A stretch of 64,000 nucleotides of DNA from Planctomicrobium piriforme (GCF_900113665.1 NZ_FOQD01000021.1:1-64000), one strand, 5' to 3'. Shown: positions 51,642 to 61,165, counted from the stretch's first letter. Numbers and translations are program-made. Notes: generated by a model not told the origin, from the sequence alone.

Positions 51642-52868
51642 ATGCTTCGCTCTCGCTTCGCACTCGGAGTGGCGTGCTGCGGCGCGGCACTTGCCGCCCT
51701 CTTGCCCGCGACCGCATTGCTGTCGGCCGACCCTCCCAAGCCAGCGGCCCCGACCGCTCCGGCAGAAGTCCCAGCCGCCGCCGAGATGGCTGATCCGTTT
51801 GCCGTTCCGGAGACGAACGACGACAAAGCGCTGCAGATGTTTTTGCAGCGGCTGGTGCAGACTCAGCCGGACGAACCGACTCCGGCCGGCATCACGGGGC
51901 ATCTGAACAAGATCGACGGCGTGGTCGGCAAGATCATGGCCAAGCCGATCAGCGATCCGTTCTATCGCAGCGTCGCCGAACTCCGCCTGCAGATCTACAA
52001 AGTGCTGGCCGATCTCGGAGACAAGGACGCCAAGGCCAGGACCGACGCCTACTTGAAAGAGCTGGCCGCCAGCACTCGCCCCGGCGTGCCCGATCTGTCC
52101 AAGCGGTTCCTGTTGCAGGCCCGGGTTGAGAACATCGCCGATCTGGACGAAGCCGCACAGAAGGCACTCGTGGCCGACATTGTGGCGATGGTCAAAGCGG
52201 TTCCCAAGGGAGACGACGAAGCGCTGCAGTTTTCAGTCCAGATGGCGATGACCGTCGGCGAACTGCTGCAACGGGCCGATTCGCCGGTCGCGCCGGCCGC
52301 TTTCGCCTCGATCGTGGAAGTCATCAAGGCACGCAACGACGAACGCCTGACCGACCTGGTTTCCAGCATGGAAGGGACGATGCGCCGACTCCAGTTGCCG
52401 GGCAACCCGATCGAGATTCAGGGGAAAACCGTGGACGGCAAGCCGTTCAACATTAATGAACTCAAGGGCAAGGTGGTGCTGGTCGACTTCTGGGCCACCT
52501 GGTGCGGGCCGTGCATCGCAGAAATGCCGCACCTCAAGGAACTGTACGAGGCTTACCATGCCAAGGGCTTCGAAGTGGTCGGCATCAGTCTGGATTCCGA
52601 ACGTGCCGAACTCGAACGCTTCCTCGAAGTGAAAGAGATCAAATGGCCGATCCTGTTCGAAGAAGGGGAAGGGGCCAGCTGGGACAACAAGACCGCGCAG
52701 TACTACGGCATCAGCGCCATTCCGGCGATGATCCTGGTCAATCGCGAAGGGAAAGTCGTCAGCACCAGCCTCCGCGGGCCGGCGCTCGATGAAGAGCTCG
52801 CCAAGCTGCTCGGCCCCTTGCCGGCGACGGTCAATAAGCCGGCCGGTGAGAAGCCGACCGAAAAATAA
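51642..52868 (+). CDS. TlpA-like thiol-disulfide protein with long N-terminal domain
   Basis: 408 residues. It has a signal peptide (FALGVACCGAALAALLPATALLSA) then a helical Ala/Glu-rich domain of about 240 residues, and a C-terminal thioredoxin domain with VDFWATWCGPCIAEMP (CxxC near residue 288), EVVGISLDSERAE and the cis-Pro strand YYGISAIPAMILVNREG. It should be periplasmic or membrane-anchored and reduce or exchange disulfides, e.g. for cytochrome maturation. The N-terminal domain is not recognised. The terminator at 52908 ends the unit. Confidence 0.9.
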   Translation: MLRSRFALGVACCGAALAALLPATALLSADPPKPAAPTAPAEVPAAAEMADPFAVPETNDDKALQMFLQRLVQTQPDEPTPAGITGHLNKIDGVVGKIMAKPISDPFYRSVAELRLQIYKVLADLGDKDAKARTDAYLKELAASTRPGVPDLSKRFLLQARVENIADLDEAAQKALVADIVAMVKAVPKGDDEALQFSVQMAMTVGELLQRADSPVAPAAFASIVEVIKARNDERLTDLVSSMEGTMRRLQLPGNPIEIQGKTVDGKPFNINELKGKVVLVDFWATWCGPCIAEMPHLKELYEAYHAKGFEVVGISLDSERAELERFLEVKEIKWPILFEEGEGASWDNKTAQYYGISAIPAMILVNREGKVVSTSLRGPALDEELAKLLGPLPATVNKPAGEKPTEK

Positions 52869-52907
52869 GTGTCCAGCCGCAGAGATTCGCGGACCGTGAT
52901 ATCGACG

Positions 52908-52943
52908 AACGCCGGAGACATATCTCTCCGGCGTTTTTCTTTT
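52908..52943 (+). terminator. Intrinsic terminator after the TlpA-like gene
   Basis: A perfect 11-base stem AACGCCGGAGA / TCTCCGGCGTT (52908-52918 with 52925-52935), six-base loop, then TTTTTCTTTT. The rest of the gap to 53128 holds copies of the CTGAAAGCTGA word (53075-53105). Confidence 0.92.
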
Positions 52944-53128
52944 CGTTGATCAATCTCCGCAGTCGCTGCGCTTTGTTTTCCGATTGCAAGAGCGAGAATG
53001 AACAGCGGCTGTTGTTGAGGGTCGGAGGGCAGTTGGCGGCGGAACAGGGACTTTCTGTTCTGTCTTTCAATCTGAAAGCTGACCGCTGAATGCTGAAAGC
53101 TGACGAGCAAGTCACAAGGTGAGTTTCC

Positions 53129-55624
53129 ATGGCGATCGATCCTGTCTGCGGTATGACTGTCGATCCGGCGACGGCGATCTCGGCTGTGAAGGAGGGTGAA
53201 ACCTGGTACTTCTGCTGCGGTCATTGCCGCGATAAGTTTTTGAAGACGCCTGCCGAGCCGCAACTCCAGACGCTCGACCTCGCGTTCCCTTCGCGAACCA
53301 CAGTCCCAACTGCACACGAACACGCCAGCGCTCACGGGGGTTGCTGCCATCAGCCAGGCGAGCAGTCATCTTCTCCTCCGGCTTCGTCACAGGCGAAATA
53401 CATCTGTCCGATGTGCCCCGGCGTGGAAAGCGCGACGCCTGCGGCTTGCCCCCGTTGCGGCATGGCGCTCGAACGCAATCCGGCGTATCGCGAAGCGGCG
53501 AGTCGCAAGATGGTCTACACCTGTCCCATGCATCCGGAGATCGAACAGGATCACCCAGGCGCCTGTCCGATCTGCGGCATGGCGCTGGAACCGAGATCAA
53601 TACTTGCCGGGCCGGAAGAAGACCCGGAGCTCCGGGAGATGACGCGGCGATTGTGGGTGGCCGTGATCCTCACCGTGCCGGTGCTCGTGCTGGCGATGGG
53701 ACCGATGCTGGGGCTGCCGGTGCATCACTGGATCGGGATGCGGCTTGCCCAATGGTTGCAGTGCCTGCTGGCAACGCCGGTCGTGCTGTGGTGCGGGTGG
53801 CCGTTCCTGGTGCGGGGAGCGAACTCCCTGAAGACCGGGCATTTGAACATGTTCACGCTGATCGGGCTGGGAACCGGCGCGGCGTACCTGTTCAGTTTAT
53901 GGGCTTTGTTTTTTCCTGGCTGGATTCCGCAGACGTTTGATGAGCATGGGGCGGTTCCACTGTATTTTGAAGCGGCTGCCGTGATCACGGCGCTGGTGCT
54001 GCTGGGTCAGGTGCTGGAGCTGCGTGCCAGACAACAGACCAGCGGCGCGATTCAAGCACTCCTGGCGTTGACTCCGGACACCGCCCGTGTGGTTCGCAAC
54101 GGCGAAGTTGTTGAAATTCCCCTCGACGAAGTTCAAGCAGGAGACCGCTTAAAGGTGGTCCCCGGCGCGAAGATTCCGGTCGACGGCATTGTTTTGTCTG
54201 GCAGCAGCAGCGTCGATGAATCGATGCTGACTGGCGAGCCGATGCCGGTCGAAAAAGCCGTCGGTGATGCGGTGGTGGCCGGCACGGTCAATCAACAGGG
54301 AGCGTTCGATTTCAAAGCCGAACGTGTTGGGGCGGAGACGACGTTGTCGCGGATTGTCGCACTCGTGGCGCAGGCCCAACGGAGCCGCGCCCCGATACAA
54401 CGACTGGCCGACACGGTGTCTGGTTATTTTGTGCCTGCGGTGATGGCTGCGGCGGCGATCACGTTTGTGGCGTGGATGATCTGGGGACCGGCGGAATCGC
54501 GGCTGGCGTATGCGTTCATCAACTCGGTGGCGGTGCTGATTATCGCCTGTCCCTGTGCGTTAGGCCTCGCTACTCCGATGTCGGTGATGGTCGGAATCGG
54601 TCGGGGAGCCCAGCAGGGGATTCTGATTCGCGATGCTTCGTCGCTGGAAACGCTGGAAGCGGTCGATACGGTCGTCTTCGACAAGACCGGCACGCTCACC
54701 GCCGGTCAGCCGGCGCTGACGTCGATCCTGCCTTCCACTGGCCGCAGTGAAGAGGAGTTATTGAGAATCGCTGCCGCTGCAGAGCAGCAAAGCGAACACC
54801 CGCTGGCCCGAAGCCTGGTTCAGGCCGCCAGTGCCAGAAACATGAAGCTGCCGGCGGTTGAGAACTTCCAGTCGATCACTGGCGGCGGAGTCTCCGCGCT
54901 GGTGGAAGGCCACGAGGTCTTGATCGGCAAAGCGGCGTTGTTGCAGGAACACGGCATCTTATTGCCTGTTGAACAACAACCAGCGCTCGACAGTCTGCGG
55001 CAACAGGGCGCCACTGTTGTGCATGTCGCCATCGACGGCACCTTCGCCGGTTCGCTAGCAGTGACCGATCCGATCAAGGACTCTACGCCGCAGGCGATCA
55101 CTGACCTCCATGCACTCGGCCTCAAGCTCGCGATGCTCACCGGCGATAACGTCGTTACGGCTCAAAGCGTGGCGAGCAAACTGGGAATCGACGAAGTTCG
55201 CGCCGGCGTCACTCCGGCCGACAAGCAGGCGTATCTGAAGCAACAGCACGCTGAAGGCCATCGCGTTGCGATGGCGGGGGACGGCATTAACGATGCTCCG
55301 GCACTGGCGGCGGCGGATGTGGGGATCGCCCTTGGGACCGGTGCGGACATCGCCATGGAGAGTGCAGGCGTGACGCTCATGTCAGGCGATCTGCGGGGAG
55401 TCGCTCAGGCGATCCGGCTCAGCCGCGCCACGATGCAGAATATCCGTCAGAATCTCTTCTTCGCGTTCTTCTACAACGTGGTCGGCATTCCGATCGCGGC
55501 CGGGATTCTCTATCCCCTCTTCGGCGTGCTACTGAGCCCGATGTTTGCCGCCGCCGCGATGAGCCTGAGCTCGGTGTCGGTGATTGCCAATGCTTTGCGG
55601 CTGAGGAATGTCAAACTAGGATAA
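53129..55624 (+). CDS. Copper-type heavy-metal P1B-ATPase with YHS and metal-binding N-terminus
   Basis: 831-residue export pump. An N-terminal YHS-like domain (DPVCGMTVDPATAISAVKEG) is followed by a His/Cys-rich linker, then two CPMC/CPMH...CPxCGM heavy-metal-binding repeats (ICPMCPGVESATPAACPRCGM and TCPMHPEIEQDHPGACPICGM). Eight TM segments follow. The metal motif is CPC in IIACPCALGLATPMS (about 473-475), the phosphorylation site DKTGTLT is near 517 and the hinge is GDGINDAPALAAADVGIA. It likely exports Cu(I) or Ag(I). A palindromic repeat follows at the convergent end. No cue-type regulator or chaperone adjoins. Confidence 0.95.
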   Translation: MAIDPVCGMTVDPATAISAVKEGETWYFCCGHCRDKFLKTPAEPQLQTLDLAFPSRTTVPTAHEHASAHGGCCHQPGEQSSSPPASSQAKYICPMCPGVESATPAACPRCGMALERNPAYREAASRKMVYTCPMHPEIEQDHPGACPICGMALEPRSILAGPEEDPELREMTRRLWVAVILTVPVLVLAMGPMLGLPVHHWIGMRLAQWLQCLLATPVVLWCGWPFLVRGANSLKTGHLNMFTLIGLGTGAAYLFSLWALFFPGWIPQTFDEHGAVPLYFEAAAVITALVLLGQVLELRARQQTSGAIQALLALTPDTARVVRNGEVVEIPLDEVQAGDRLKVVPGAKIPVDGIVLSGSSSVDESMLTGEPMPVEKAVGDAVVAGTVNQQGAFDFKAERVGAETTLSRIVALVAQAQRSRAPIQRLADTVSGYFVPAVMAAAAITFVAWMIWGPAESRLAYAFINSVAVLIIACPCALGLATPMSVMVGIGRGAQQGILIRDASSLETLEAVDTVVFDKTGTLTAGQPALTSILPSTGRSEEELLRIAAAAEQQSEHPLARSLVQAASARNMKLPAVENFQSITGGGVSALVEGHEVLIGKAALLQEHGILLPVEQQPALDSLRQQGATVVHVAIDGTFAGSLAVTDPIKDSTPQAITDLHALGLKLAMLTGDNVVTAQSVASKLGIDEVRAGVTPADKQAYLKQQHAEGHRVAMAGDGINDAPALAAADVGIALGTGADIAMESAGVTLMSGDLRGVAQAIRLSRATMQNIRQNLFFAFFYNVVGIPIAAGILYPLFGVLLSPMFAAAAMSLSSVSVIANALRLRNVKLG

Positions 55625-55633
55625 CCCCTCTGG

Positions 55634-55747
55634 GGAAATTCCAAATCTCAAGCAACAAAACTCAAACAAATTTCAGTACAGGGAAAAGGGGATAGGGAAT
55701 AGGGGACAGGGTGCGTTTTGGCTTTGGAGTCTGAATATTGGTGCTTC
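55634..55747. repeat. Family A element with inserted AGGGGACAGGG words
   Basis: It fills the convergent gap between the P-ATPase and the methyltransferase. Left: GAAATTCCAAATCTCAAGCAA, CTCAAACAAATTTCAG. Middle: CAGGGAAAAGGGGATAGGG and AGGGGACAGGGTGCG. The right side has a short inverse (GGTGCTTC) and is degenerate. Confidence 0.6.
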
Positions 55748-55752
55748 TTTCT

Positions 55753-56961
55753 CTACGCGACCCGGCAGACGAAGCACTTCAGATACGACGTTTCCACGCA
55801 GTGGACGGAGACGGGGTGATCCACTGCTTGCCCGCGCTGTTCGAGAATCTGCACGCGGCGGCCTGAGTCGAGGGCGGCTCGGGCGATGATCTGTTCGAAG
55901 TCTTCGCGATTCAGGTGTCCCGAGCAGCTACAGGTAATGAGAATCCCGTCAGGGTTGAGGGCTTCCATCGCCAGCCGGTTCAGTCGGACATAGGCCTTGG
56001 CTGCCCTTTCGAGACCACTTCGCGTGCGCGCCAGTTTGGGGGGATCGAGGACGATGATGTCATAGCGTTCGCCGGCTGCGATTTGCGATTCCAGGTATTC
56101 GCCGCAATCGCCGCATTCAAAATGAATGCGGTCGGCCAGACCATTCAGTTCGGCATTGGCAATTCCCATGTCGATCGCGGGCTGCGAAGAATCGACAGCC
56201 GTCACATTCCGGCAGTCTCCCAGCCGGGCAGCGGCCAGAGCGAACGAGCCGGTGTAGGTGTAGAGATCGAGGACGCGGCTGCTGGACGTGGCATACGTTT
56301 TCATCAGGGCGCGGTTGTCACGTTGATCGAAATAGAAGCCTGTCTTCTGCCCGGCTTTCAAGTCGACCAAGAATTTCAAGCCGTTCTCGACGATCTCCAG
56401 CGATCGGGGAGGATTCTCGCCGGTCAGCAGGCCGTCTTCGACTTCGAGGTTTTCAAGTTCCTTGATGCCACGTTCGGTCCGCAGCCAGATGCCGCGAGGT
56501 TGGAGCAGCTTCTGCAGTTCGCCGAGAATCAATGCCTGTCGCTGTGCGAGAGCGGAACTCGTCCATTGCACGACCAGCCAGTCGTTCACGCGATCGACGA
56601 TAAGACCTGACAGGCCGTCTGCTTCGCTGAAGATGAGACGGCACGCCCGTTCGGCCGGTTGTCCGTGAAAGAGCTTCTGGCGAAAGCCCACTGCCGACGC
56701 GACGCGGGCGATCCAGAAGGCGTCGTCCAGCGGCTGGTCTTCTTTCCACGAATACAGTCGCACCTGAATGTTGCTGGTCGGGTGGAACAGTCCATGTGCG
56801 ATGAACTGTCCTTCATGCGAACGGACAATGACCGCCTCACCCACCTGCGGCATGCCTGAGACAGAACGCACCGCACCTGCAAAGACCCAGGGATGCTGGC
56901 TGAAGAAGGGCAGCGCGCGGCGCGGCTTGAGTGTGACCACGGCAGGCGACGAAGCAGACAT
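55753..56961 (-). CDS. RlmI-like 23S rRNA methyltransferase (PUA + Rossmann)
   Basis: 402 residues. It has an N-terminal PUA-like domain (FFSQHPWVFAGAVRSVSG) and class I methyltransferase core: GFYFDQRDNRALMKTYA, VLDLYTYTGSFALAAARLG (SAM loop), FECGDCGEYLESQI and IIVLDPPKLART (DPPK catalytic loop). RlmI-type enzymes make m5C in 23S rRNA and RlmK-type make m7G; this belongs to the RlmI/RlmK group, but I cannot choose between them. A Cys (TCSCSG) near the C terminus is the likely acceptor for an m5C enzyme. Confidence 0.9.
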   Translation of the reverse strand: MSASSPAVVTLKPRRALPFFSQHPWVFAGAVRSVSGMPQVGEAVIVRSHEGQFIAHGLFHPTSNIQVRLYSWKEDQPLDDAFWIARVASAVGFRQKLFHGQPAERACRLIFSEADGLSGLIVDRVNDWLVVQWTSSALAQRQALILGELQKLLQPRGIWLRTERGIKELENLEVEDGLLTGENPPRSLEIVENGLKFLVDLKAGQKTGFYFDQRDNRALMKTYATSSSRVLDLYTYTGSFALAAARLGDCRNVTAVDSSQPAIDMGIANAELNGLADRIHFECGDCGEYLESQIAAGERYDIIVLDPPKLARTRSGLERAAKAYVRLNRLAMEALNPDGILITCSCSGHLNREDFEQIIARAALDSGRRVQILEQRGQAVDHPVSVHCVETSYLKCFVCRVA

Positions 56962-57086
56962 GAAAGACTCAATTCACAACAAAGGTTCGTGACAGCGCAC
57001 GAAACGAAATAGAAATCGGCAAGAGAGCCGTTTAGCGGTCGTCCACCGGACGACGCGCCTCATTGTCATTCAGACCGCAACGACCG

Positions 57087-57542
57087 TCAGTGCGCTGCTT
57101 GTGAATCAACTTCCGCAAGATACGCCAGCAACCGGTCTCGTTCATTGGTGAGATGCCGCACCCGCAGCAGCGACCGGACCCGGGTCTTCAGTTCGAGCCG
57201 GTGAACCGGTTTCGTCAGAAAATCGTCGGCCCCCGCATCGACTGCTTTCTGAATATCGCCCACTTCCTTGAGCGCGGTGACCATCAGCACCGGAATGCGT
57301 TTGGTCTTCTCGTCGGCTTTGAGCTTCTGGCAGACTTCGTAGCCGCTCAGCTTGGGCATCATGATGTCCAGCAGCACCAGGTCGGGCAGTTTTTCCTGCG
57401 CGATCTCGACGGTCTGCTGGCCGTCGGCGGCCATCAGAATTTCATGGCCTTCATCGCTCAGGTAGGCCTCGAGCAACTCGCGATTTTGTTCGTTATCGTC
57501 GGCAATCAGAATGCGGCTGACGACCGGATCGAGTTTTTCCAT
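57087..57542 (-). CDS. Single-domain response regulator (receiver)
   Basis: 151 residues: a CheY-like receiver with ILIADDNEQNRELLE acidic pair, phospho-acceptor Asp in LVLLDIMMPKLSG, switch VLMVTALKE and KPVHRLELKTRVRSLL. No output domain follows, only a short helical extension (RHLTNERDRLLAYLAEVDSQ). No histidine kinase adjoins. Start MEKLDPVV chosen; an upstream ATG 14 codons earlier is possible. Confidence 0.9.
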   Translation of the reverse strand: MEKLDPVVSRILIADDNEQNRELLEAYLSDEGHEILMAADGQQTVEIAQEKLPDLVLLDIMMPKLSGYEVCQKLKADEKTKRIPVLMVTALKEVGDIQKAVDAGADDFLTKPVHRLELKTRVRSLLRVRHLTNERDRLLAYLAEVDSQAAH

Positions 57543-57707
57543 CTCACTCTGCCTGACCTGAAAGTTTTCTATTGGGGGCCTCATTCTATCGCCGCCGCCA
57601 GAATCGAAAAGAAACGCACCCCCGATTCTGCGGGCATTCCCTCGATCGAACGAGATGTGGCCGTGAACCTGCCTGCCGGGAATTGACCGAATTGCTGCTC
57701 TCTACTT

Positions 57708-58727
57708 ATGTTGAGACAAGTTTTCAGCGTTGCAACCCCCGGTGTAAAGGATCTCGTGACCCGACTTCCCATCCTGCTTATTTTGATTCTCGGCCTGTCG
57801 GCTTGCGGCAAGCCCCCCGCCGCCGCCAAGCATGACGGGCCGCTCAACGTCGTTGTGACCACGAGCATGGTCGGCGATCTGGTGCGGCACGTTGCTGGTG
57901 ATCGGGCTCAGGTGACGGCCCTGATGGGGGAAGGGGTCGATCCCCATCTCTATCGTCCCACGTCCACCGATGTCGGCCACATGATGAAGGCCGATATTTT
58001 GTTCTACTCGGGCCTTGGCCTCGAAGGAGCGATGCAGACTGCCTTTGAAAGTGCATCGAAACGGGGGAACACGGTGATCGCCGTGACCGATCAGTTGCCG
58101 AAAGATGTACTGCATTTTCCTTCCCAGTTTTCGGGACATCCCGACCCGCATGTTTGGAACGATCCGGGTTTGTGGCGGAAATGTCTTGCCCGGGTGTCTG
58201 AAGTGCTGTCGGAGAAAGATCCCGAGCACGCCGCCGAATACCGCGAACGCGCGGCCGCCTTTGACAAAGAACTCGAAGCTCTTGATCAGTATGCCCGGGA
58301 AGCCATTGCCACGATCCCGGCCGAGAATCGCTATCTGGTGACCGCGCATGATGCCTTCGGGTATTTCTCACATGCCTACGGACTCACCGAAAAGTCAGTT
58401 CAGGGGATCACCACGGAATCCGAGCCGGGCGTGCAGGACATCAACAATCTGGTCGACTTCCTGGTGCAACACAAAATTCCCGCGCTGTTCATTGAGGCCA
58501 CGGTGAATGCAGGCAGCCTGCGGGCGGTGATGGAACGGACCAAAGAGCGAGGTTGGACCGTGGCGCAGGGAGGACTGCTCTACTCGGATTCGATGGGGAC
58601 GCCCGGCGCCTATGAAGGCACCTACATCGGCATGATCGACCACAACGTCACCACGATTGTGAAGGCATTGCGGGGGAAAGCTCCTGAAGGCGGGATGCAG
58701 GGACAACTGCAACCTGCGGAGAAGTGA
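57708..58727 (+). CDS. Metal-ion ABC transporter substrate-binding lipoprotein (ZnuA/TroA type)
   Basis: 339 residues. Signal peptide with lipobox LILGLSAC (Cys33), then a cluster A-1 binding protein: VVVTTSMVGDLVRHVAGD, metal ligands in GVDPHLYRPTSTDV, HPDPHVWNDPGLW, LVTAHDAFGYFSHAY and the late LLYSDSMG. It likely binds Zn(II) or Mn(II). The His-rich loop typical of ZnuA is absent, nearer to the TroA/MntC type. The ATPase and permease genes are not in the window. Confidence 0.92.
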   Translation: MLRQVFSVATPGVKDLVTRLPILLILILGLSACGKPPAAAKHDGPLNVVVTTSMVGDLVRHVAGDRAQVTALMGEGVDPHLYRPTSTDVGHMMKADILFYSGLGLEGAMQTAFESASKRGNTVIAVTDQLPKDVLHFPSQFSGHPDPHVWNDPGLWRKCLARVSEVLSEKDPEHAAEYRERAAAFDKELEALDQYAREAIATIPAENRYLVTAHDAFGYFSHAYGLTEKSVQGITTESEPGVQDINNLVDFLVQHKIPALFIEATVNAGSLRAVMERTKERGWTVAQGGLLYSDSMGTPGAYEGTYIGMIDHNVTTIVKALRGKAPEGGMQGQLQPAEK

Positions 58728-58756
58728 ACTGGTCGCTTGCTCGTTCGCGTTCTCTC

Positions 58757-58833
58757 AAAATCCGAAGCACGAAATCACAAATTCGAAACAGATTCCAAAT
58801 TCCAGCGATTGGTCAGCGTGCTTCGAATCTCTT
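58757..58833. repeat. Half copy of family A
   Basis: Left arm: ATCCGAAGCACGAAATCACAA, ATTCGAAACAGATTCC. A short right-arm piece, CGTGCTTCGAATC, follows. It lies between two co-directional genes. Confidence 0.6.
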
Positions 58834-58932
58834 TGACTCGACCGGCGGCAAGCGCCATCATCAGGTCACGCGAGCGCTTCCGGCGGATGACTGAAATTCA
58901 ACGGGCGGTGGATTTTCCTGAACGGGGTTTTG

Positions 58933-59517
58933 ATGAGTATCGAGTTGCCGGAAGTCTATTTGATGCGTCATGGAGAAACGGCCTGGGCGGCGTCAGGTCA
59001 GCACACGGGGTTGAAAGATATTCCCCTGACTGAAGCAGGGATCGAAGAAGCCCGTCGACTGCAGCCGCGACTGGCTGGCATCCACTTTGACGCCGTGTTG
59101 ACGAGCCCGTTGCAACGAGCCCGCAAGACATGCGAACTCGCAGGCTTCGGCCAGCAGGCTATCGTGGAGCCGCTGGCGGTGGAATGGAACTACGGTGACT
59201 ATGAAGGCCGCACGCTGGCCGAGATTCGCCAGACCCGGCCGGACTGGCATGTGTTCGACGACGGTTGTCCTGGCGGAGAATCGGTCGCCGAAATCACGGC
59301 CCGGGCAGACCGCATGGTCGCAAAGCTTCGCACCATGTCTGGCCGTACCGCCATCTTCTCTCACGGACACTTCTGCCGAGTGCTGGCCGCACGCTGGTGC
59401 GGGCTGGACATCACCTTTGCGAAATACCTGTTGCTGAATACCGGTGCGGTCTGCGTGCTCGCCTATGACCGACAGCTCGACCAGCCGGCGATACGGAGCT
59501 GGAATGTGCACCATTGA
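58933..59517 (+). CDS. Histidine phosphatase family protein (phosphoglycerate-mutase-like)
   Basis: 194 residues from ATG. The phosphohistidine motif is LMRHGETAWAAS. Further active-site parts: SPLQRARKTCELAG, EWNYGDYEGRTL, and the second His in IFSHGHFCRVLAARWCG. It belongs to the branch of broad-specificity phosphatases. The likely start is the ATG immediately after a TTG in frame. Confidence 0.92.
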   Translation: MSIELPEVYLMRHGETAWAASGQHTGLKDIPLTEAGIEEARRLQPRLAGIHFDAVLTSPLQRARKTCELAGFGQQAIVEPLAVEWNYGDYEGRTLAEIRQTRPDWHVFDDGCPGGESVAEITARADRMVAKLRTMSGRTAIFSHGHFCRVLAARWCGLDITFAKYLLLNTGAVCVLAYDRQLDQPAIRSWNVHH

Positions 59518-59525
59518 TGGGGGAG

Positions 59526-59575
59526 GGAGGAATTTGTCATTGGTCAATGGTCATTTGTCATTGGGCCATTGTAGG
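59526..59575. repeat. Tandem-like TTTGTCATTGGTCAATGG repeat
   Basis: Overlapping words TTTGTCATTGG, TCAATGGTCATTTGTC and ATTGGGCCATTG repeat about three times. It lies in the gap before the peroxiredoxin-kinase gene, which otherwise holds nothing recognisable. Confidence 0.5.
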
Positions 59576-59689
59576 GAGGATGAGACTTGGTTGACGCCTC
59601 TTTTTGTACTGGGTCTCAGATTGTGTACGATGGGGTTCCCAAATTGATGTGAGGGGTGTTTTGTTTGCTGATTCACAAGGCGTTGCTGC

Positions 59690-61165
59690 ATGTCGGGTTT
59701 GAAAATTGAATCGGCGGCTCTGCGGATGGACCCTCCTCATGCGGTGACATTCGCCCAGGTGGGCCATCCTGCTCCGCACTTTGAGATGTTCATCGTCTCT
59801 TCCGATGAAACGGATGCCCGGTTGCGTCGGCTGGCAGATGGACTGGGGACCTGGCAGATTCTGCTGTTTTATCCCCGCGACTTCTCGTTCGTCTGTCCGA
59901 CGGAACTGACGGCATTCAGTGCCCGTATTGAAGAATTTCGGCTGCGTGACTGCGATGTGCTGGGAGTCAGCGTCGATTCGATCGAGATGCACCGTGAATG
60001 GCTCTCGACACCTCCCCGCGAAGGCGGACTGGGCCCGCTGCGCTATCCTCTTGCGGCCGACCCTGTCGGCGAAGTCGCCAGACGCTACGGCGTGTGGGAT
60101 GCGGAGAAAGAAGTCGCGCTGCGAGGTTTGTTCATCATCGACCCGCAGGGAGTGCTGCAGTATTCCGTCGTGCACAACCTGAGCGTCGGTCGCAGTACCG
60201 ACGAGATTTTGCGTGTGATCGACGCCCTGCAGGCGGGCGGACTTTGTCCTGCTGGCTGGACGCGGGCAGATGGTCAGCTCGATCCTGAGTCGTTGCTGCG
60301 GCCAGGCACGGCGCTCGGCCATTACCGCATCCGCAAGCAGCTCGGCGCAGGCTCATTCGGGAATGTGTTTGAAGCCTGGGATTCGAGACTTGAACGCCCG
60401 GTCGCTCTGAAGATTCTGCATGCGAACGGGGCGCATGCGCGGTCGGTGGCGATGCACGAAGCCCGCGCTGCGGCTCGGCTGAATCATCCCAACGTCTGCA
60501 CGATCTATTCAGTGGATGAAGAAGACGGCCTGCCGATGATTGCGATGGAACTCCTCGATGGGCCATCTCTGGCAGTGCTGTTGTCACAGCGTCCGCTCGA
60601 TGAATCGCAGATGTTGCAATTGATGCAGGGACTGGCAGCGGGAGCTGCGGCGGCGCATCAACAGGGGATTCTGCACGGCGACCTGAAACCTGCGAATATC
60701 GTGGTCGGCTCGAATGGACAGCCGAAAATTCTCGACTTCGGACTCTCGACGCGACGCCAGTCGACCGGCGCTTTCGTGCGACCGGCGGCGAGCGATGGTC
60801 ATGGAGATCTGTCGCACGCCTACGCCGATTCGACGGTCCTCGTCGCCGCGCAGGAGGATGGTCAGTTTCCGACAATCTCCGGCACTCCGGCTTATATGTC
60901 CCCGGAACAGGCGACCGGACAAGCAGCCGGCCCGGCGTCCGACGTGTTCGCACTGGGACTGATTTTCTATGAACTGGTCACCGGCCGTCGTGGTCTCGAC
61001 GATTCGTCGCCGGTGGCGATTGTCGTCCGCTTGCAGAATGACGACATCGCGACCGACTTGAACGCGCAATTGCCCGCCAGGTGGCAACCGCTCATCACGC
61101 CGATGCTCGACCGGTTTCCGGCCAACAGGCCGGAGATTTCGAAGGTGGTGGAGCAGCTGAGTTGA
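59690..61165 (+). CDS. Peroxiredoxin fused to a serine/threonine protein kinase
   Basis: 491 residues. Residues ~20-195 are a 2-Cys AhpC-type peroxiredoxin: FYPRDFSFVCPTEL with peroxidatic Cys69 (Ser66 in place of the usual Thr), and GGLCPAGW with resolving Cys186. A linker leads directly into a eukaryote-type kinase (about 210-486): glycine loop LGAGSFGNVF (219-224), Lys241 in VALKIL, Glu257, catalytic HGDLKPAN (Asp331, with Gly in place of Arg), DFG at 349-351 and GTPAYMSPE (to 406). The activation segment is long (~58 residues). No TM segment is seen. Peroxide oxidation of the Cys pair could change kinase activity. An SD-like element was not obvious. The next gene, with zinc-binding motifs, begins 120 bases later. 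Confidence 0.93.
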   Translation: MSGLKIESAALRMDPPHAVTFAQVGHPAPHFEMFIVSSDETDARLRRLADGLGTWQILLFYPRDFSFVCPTELTAFSARIEEFRLRDCDVLGVSVDSIEMHREWLSTPPREGGLGPLRYPLAADPVGEVARRYGVWDAEKEVALRGLFIIDPQGVLQYSVVHNLSVGRSTDEILRVIDALQAGGLCPAGWTRADGQLDPESLLRPGTALGHYRIRKQLGAGSFGNVFEAWDSRLERPVALKILHANGAHARSVAMHEARAAARLNHPNVCTIYSVDEEDGLPMIAMELLDGPSLAVLLSQRPLDESQMLQLMQGLAAGAAAAHQQGILHGDLKPANIVVGSNGQPKILDFGLSTRRQSTGAFVRPAASDGHGDLSHAYADSTVLVAAQEDGQFPTISGTPAYMSPEQATGQAAGPASDVFALGLIFYELVTGRRGLDDSSPVAIVVRLQNDDIATDLNAQLPARWQPLITPMLDRFPANRPEISKVVEQLS

